This document shows positions 7,288 to 9,341 of a stretch of DNA of 9,341 nt, piece after piece. The notes below the pieces were generated by a model. That model was not told the DNA's origin and made no database searches. It saw only the letters and a list, made by a program, of their open reading frames with translations. This DNA is from Acidobacteriaceae bacterium. Lineage in GTDB: Bacteria; Acidobacteriota; Terriglobia; Terriglobales; Acidobacteriaceae. Numbering within the stretch: position 1 is the stretch's first letter; each line of letters opens with the position of its first letter. Where the stretch lies: NCBI GenBank assembly GCA_003166055.1, contig PMWR01000107.1, positions 1-9,341 of the forward strand, read 5' to 3'. The position numbers were made by a program, and so were the translations under genes.

Positions 7288-7712
7288 CAGTCGCCTCGCC
7301 CCTGAGAACGTCATAGATCTTAATGCTTACTGACCCAGCATGAAGCCATGAGCTGCTCCCACGATAGCCTTCGAGTCATAGAGCTTTCCAATGTTCTAAA
7401 GGAGAAATTTGCGGTCTAGTGCAAATTCATGCATGGAGCTCAGCAAGGTCTATGAACACCATCCTGTTCAGAGGCCGTCTTCATGGAAGGTTTCATGCGA
7501 GGAGTGAGCAACAACCTTCTGCTACGGCATTATCGGTCGAATTGCATCTACCAGGGAGAGTCGGTAACGGCCCAGGTAGCCGGGAGAAATTCTGGATTCG
7601 CGCATAATCGCCAACGTGCTCGCCAAACACTGCAAGCGGAGAAATCAAAGCTCCCGTCTTCGCCCTTGATTCGCCCCTCTGCCCATGCTAACGTACTCTG
7701 AAAGGTGAACAG
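7288..7712. other. Gap between the kinase operon and the right-hand module
   Basis: No gene is supported in these 425 bases. Short plus-strand frames starting at 7419 and 7483 overlap each other, lack recognisable motifs and do not have a well-placed ribosome-binding site; an isolated AAGGAG at about 7398-7403 is followed by no ATG at proper spacing. No hairpin with a T-run follows the kinase stop, so its terminator was not found. A 12-base near-repeat, GTCATAGATCTT (7310-7321) and GTCATAGAGCTT (7375-7386), is present. The change of gene content across this gap makes it a candidate location for the edge of an integrated element, but no tRNA or attachment-site duplication is visible. Confidence 0.45.
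7666..7694 (+). promoter_or_regulatory. Possible promoter of the small RHH-like gene
   Basis: TTGATT (7666-7671) and TAACGT (7689-7694) are 17 bases apart, an ideal -35/-10 spacing, with TGC directly before the -10. The -10 matches TATAAT at only three positions. An overlapping alternative -10 is TACTCT at 7694-7699. The promoter would start transcription shortly before the AAGGTGA ribosome-binding site. Confidence 0.3.
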
Positions 7713-8123
7713 ATGGAGAAAACCAGCAACGTCCTCGGCGCGATCGCAGATAACTCGGCCGCCTTCTCCCTCGTCTCCCCGACTCCCGGTGAACACGAGG
7801 AACAGATTCTGCTCTCGGTCCTGAACAACATCGAGCAGGAACACCTGGCGCGATCACGCCGCCACGGCAAGAAGCAGTCCTTGCTTTGCTTCAGTGCCAA
7901 ACTCACCTATGACGAGTTGCGCACCCTGCAGGATCTTTCAAAAAAATGGAAGCTCCCCCAGACCTACCTCGCCCGGTTCCTCCTCCGCGCCGTCATGCCA
8001 TTGCTCCAAAGCCCGACGGAGGCCGTCAGGCCCGCCCTTGAAGCGTACCTTGCAGCAGAAATTGCTCGCGAGGAAGCCCGTGAACGCAAGCGACAAAAGA
8101 AGCTTGCCGAGTTCGCTGCCTAA
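7713..8123 (+). CDS. Small hypothetical protein, ribbon-helix-helix-like
   Basis: I do not recognise this 136-residue protein as a named family. AAGGTGA (7702-7708) lies 4 bases before the ATG, and a hairpin terminator follows the stop, both arguing that it is a real gene. The centre (about 57-98) fits a ribbon-helix-helix DNA-binding fold: a short strand LLCFSAKLT, a first helix YDELRTLQDLSKKWKL, then PQTYLARFLLRAVMPLL as second helix. The C-terminus (about 108-131) is a charged helix rich in Arg, Lys and Glu, which could be a coiled coil or nucleic-acid contact. The N-terminal 50 residues are mixed and basic at RSRRHGKK. It lies 253 bases upstream of a primase gene on the same strand, a context where small DNA-binding proteins act as copy-number, partition or autoregulatory factors. 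That role is inferred. Confidence 0.75.
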   Translation: MEKTSNVLGAIADNSAAFSLVSPTPGEHEEQILLSVLNNIEQEHLARSRRHGKKQSLLCFSAKLTYDELRTLQDLSKKWKLPQTYLARFLLRAVMPLLQSPTEAVRPALEAYLAAEIAREEARERKRQKKLAEFAA

Positions 8124-8139
8124 AGCCAGAATCGGATAT

Positions 8140-8172
8140 AGCCGCCTCGCAGACCCTTCCGGGGCGGCTTTA
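8140..8172 (+). terminator. Rho-independent terminator after the small gene
   Basis: Arms 8140-8149 and 8160-8169 form a 10-base GC-rich stem (one U-G wobble in the RNA) around a 10-base loop, 16 bases after the stop codon. The following tract is short (TT then AAT), so termination may be partial. The G-U pair forms only in the plus-strand RNA, supporting the orientation. Confidence 0.6.
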
Positions 8173-8287
8173 ATGCAGCAGAGATGCGAACCTCGCTGGA
8201 CAACGTTTTTTTAACGGCACTTCCAAAAATATCCCGCGTCCATGGCTTACTGCATAGGCTTCCCTGCTTCAACCAGTCCCCGTTCTC

Positions 8288-8307
8288 CGCCTCGCGGCCG
8301 AGAGGCG
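8288..8307. repeat. 20-base near-palindrome upstream of the primase gene
   Basis: CGCCTCGCGGCCGAGAGGCG has 9 of 10 symmetric pairs, the only break being 8294/8301. It ends 69 bases before the primase ATG. It could bind a dimeric regulator such as the neighbouring small protein, or fold as an RNA hairpin. The T-tract that follows (8312-8315) is short and not immediately adjacent, so I do not call it a terminator. Confidence 0.5.
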
Positions 8308-8331
8308 CGCATTTTGCTCGCGTTTTTTGCG
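8306..8331 (+). repeat. Two tandem 13-base repeats (iteron-like)
   Basis: CGCGCATTTTGCT (8306-8318) is followed directly by CGCGTTTTTTGCG (8319-8331), identical at 10 of 13 positions. The repeats abut the near-palindrome and precede a primase gene. Tandem repeats next to replication genes are often origin iterons or initiator-binding sites, but two imperfect copies are weak evidence. No DnaA box was seen nearby. Confidence 0.35.
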
Positions 8332-8376
8332 TGATTGACCTTCCCCCTCGGATTCGGCCGGGCTACTTTAGGCACA

Positions 8377-9341
8377 ATGCCCAGTGCAGCAACAGATCAC
8401 GGCACCCCCACACCGCTGCTCGACCCCGCACGGATTACACCGCTCATGGTCGCCGAGTACAAGCTGTGGTTCATCAACGGCACGGACTTCTACCTGCAGA
8501 ACTCCTACCTGTTGCCCGCCGATAGTGAAGCTCTTGCCTGGGCACGCGTTGCCGCCCCTCTTACTTCTACCCACATCCAACGCCATCTTGACGGCCAACA
8601 TACGATCGGCGTCTACGCTCTGACCCCGCAGTCCAGTTGCGGCAAATGGTTTGCCCTCGACGCCGATTACCCAGGCGCAGAGGAACACCTCGAAGAAATC
8701 GCCAGGGAGATGAGAGAGGATGGTTTGTCCCCCGCCCTCGAGGATTCCCGCCGCGGTGGCCACTTGTGGGTCCTTTGTAGCGATCCTATCCCTGCCCGCC
8801 TCAGTCGGATCTACCTTTACTCGCTTCTTGACCGCCTCGGCCTCGCCATTCGCGGCCCGCGCGGGAACAAAGAAGGCATCGAGATCTTCCCCAAGCAGGA
8901 ATCGCTCGAAACCGGCCAGGTGGGCAATGGCCTGCGCGGTCCGCTTGGCGTTCACCGCAAAGTGATGAAGCGTTTCTGGTTCCGCGATGCAGTACCGGAG
9001 ATCGAAGCACAATTTGCTTACCTTCGCAGGATTCCCAGGTGCTCACGCCGTGACATTGAGTTGCTGACTAATGGCATGGATATGCCGGTAGACCTGATTC
9101 CCACGAGACCTTCCGAGTTCCTTGGACCAGCCCCTCAAAGCCAATTCGATATCCGCTTCTTCATCGAAGCCTCACGCCGCCATGCGCGCACATACCACGT
9201 CCAGTGCCCCTCTTGCGCCGAAGCGGGACGCGATACTGGACGCGACAACCTCCACATCACCGAGACCAGCGGACGTCCGCCGCTCTACCACTGCTTTGCG
9301 GGATGTGGCGGCGAAGACATCCGTGCAGCCTGTTACCGGCG
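8377..9341 (+). CDS. Archaeo-eukaryotic-type primase with CHC2-like zinc finger, incomplete at window end
   Basis: The frame stays open to the last base: 321 codons are visible and the 3' end lies outside the window. The N-terminal half reads as a catalytic core of the archaeo-eukaryotic primase superfamily, closest in style to the primase domain named for TOTE conflict systems: RHLDGQHTIGVYAL (69-82), the metal-binding pair in WFALDAD (Asp95, Asp97), SRRGGHLW with His129, IEIFPKQ near 168-174 with candidate acidic Glu169, then GNGLRGPLG. Residues 277-310 hold CPSC and YHCFAGCGGEDI, a Cys4 finger (Cys277, Cys280, Cys306, Cys310) like the CHC2 finger of DnaG-type primases but placed after the core. 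The ATG at 8377 is preceded by a weak AGG (8370-8372); TACTTT (8364-8369) is close enough to be a -10 of a leaderless transcript. A TTG at 8335 is also in frame. It would make primers or short DNA for a mobile element or act in a conflict system; which one depends on the missing part. Confidence 0.85.
   Translation, partial: MPSAATDHGTPTPLLDPARITPLMVAEYKLWFINGTDFYLQNSYLLPADSEALAWARVAAPLTSTHIQRHLDGQHTIGVYALTPQSSCGKWFALDADYPGAEEHLEEIAREMREDGLSPALEDSRRGGHLWVLCSDPIPARLSRIYLYSLLDRLGLAIRGPRGNKEGIEIFPKQESLETGQVGNGLRGPLGVHRKVMKRFWFRDAVPEIEAQFAYLRRIPRCSRRDIELLTNGMDMPVDLIPTRPSEFLGPAPQSQFDIRFFIEASRRHARTYHVQCPSCAEAGRDTGRDNLHITETSGRPPLYHCFAGCGGEDIRAACYR

Noticed and set aside
7419..7701. Two overlapping short plus frames in the gap after the kinase
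   Set aside because: They have no motif and poor start signals, and they compete with each other in different frames; kept as non-coding.
7288..8376. tRNA gene or attachment site at the edge of the right-hand module
   Set aside because: I looked for T-loop-like and acceptor-stem pairing and found none; no convincing duplicated core is visible in the window.
8173..8376. Replication origin with DnaA boxes
   Set aside because: No TTATCCACA-like box was seen. Only the iteron-like repeats remain, reported with low confidence.
8368..9012. 214-codon open frame on minus over the primase gene
   Set aside because: It is antisense to the frame with catalytic primase motifs and a zinc finger, and shows no family pattern of its own.

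Overview
The window looks like a chromosomal piece of a Gram-negative soil-type bacterium, most likely an acidobacterium. This is an inference from three things: a large TonB-dependent receptor with an N-terminal carboxypeptidase-regulatory-like domain, moderately high GC, and AppA-type phosphatase and OmpR/HisKA genes with Sec-type signal sequences. No rRNA, tRNA or CRISPR is visible, so the phylum is not proven.

Layout. Positions 1-556 carry no convincing gene; the first 70 bases hold three spaced AGTGC-type motifs and a near-palindrome that could be the eroded end of an insertion sequence. Positions 557-1867 (minus) encode a secreted histidine acid phosphatase of the AppA/phytase type. A strong minus-strand rho-independent terminator (1980-2017) separates it from a 1001-residue TonB-dependent receptor (2049-5054, minus). 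Divergent from the receptor, across a 152-base intergenic region, lie an OmpR-family response regulator (5207-5884) and an overlapping HAMP/HisKA sensor kinase (5878-7287), both on plus.

The first four genes make a coherent proposal: an outer-membrane transporter plus a periplasmic phosphatase that strips phosphate from organic phosphate esters (possibly phytate), placed next to a dedicated two-component system that may control the divergent promoter. The substrate and the regulatory link are inferred, not shown. The kinase has a glycine where the HisKA phosphatase motif normally has Thr or Asn.

After a 425-base gap the character changes. A small ribbon-helix-helix-like protein (7713-8123) with its own terminator is followed by a regulatory-looking spacer with a 20-base near-palindrome and two tandem 13-base repeats. 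Then comes an archaeo-eukaryotic-type primase (8377 to the window edge, incomplete) with a CHC2-like zinc finger after its catalytic core. This right-hand part resembles the replication or conflict module of an integrated mobile element whose remainder lies beyond the window.
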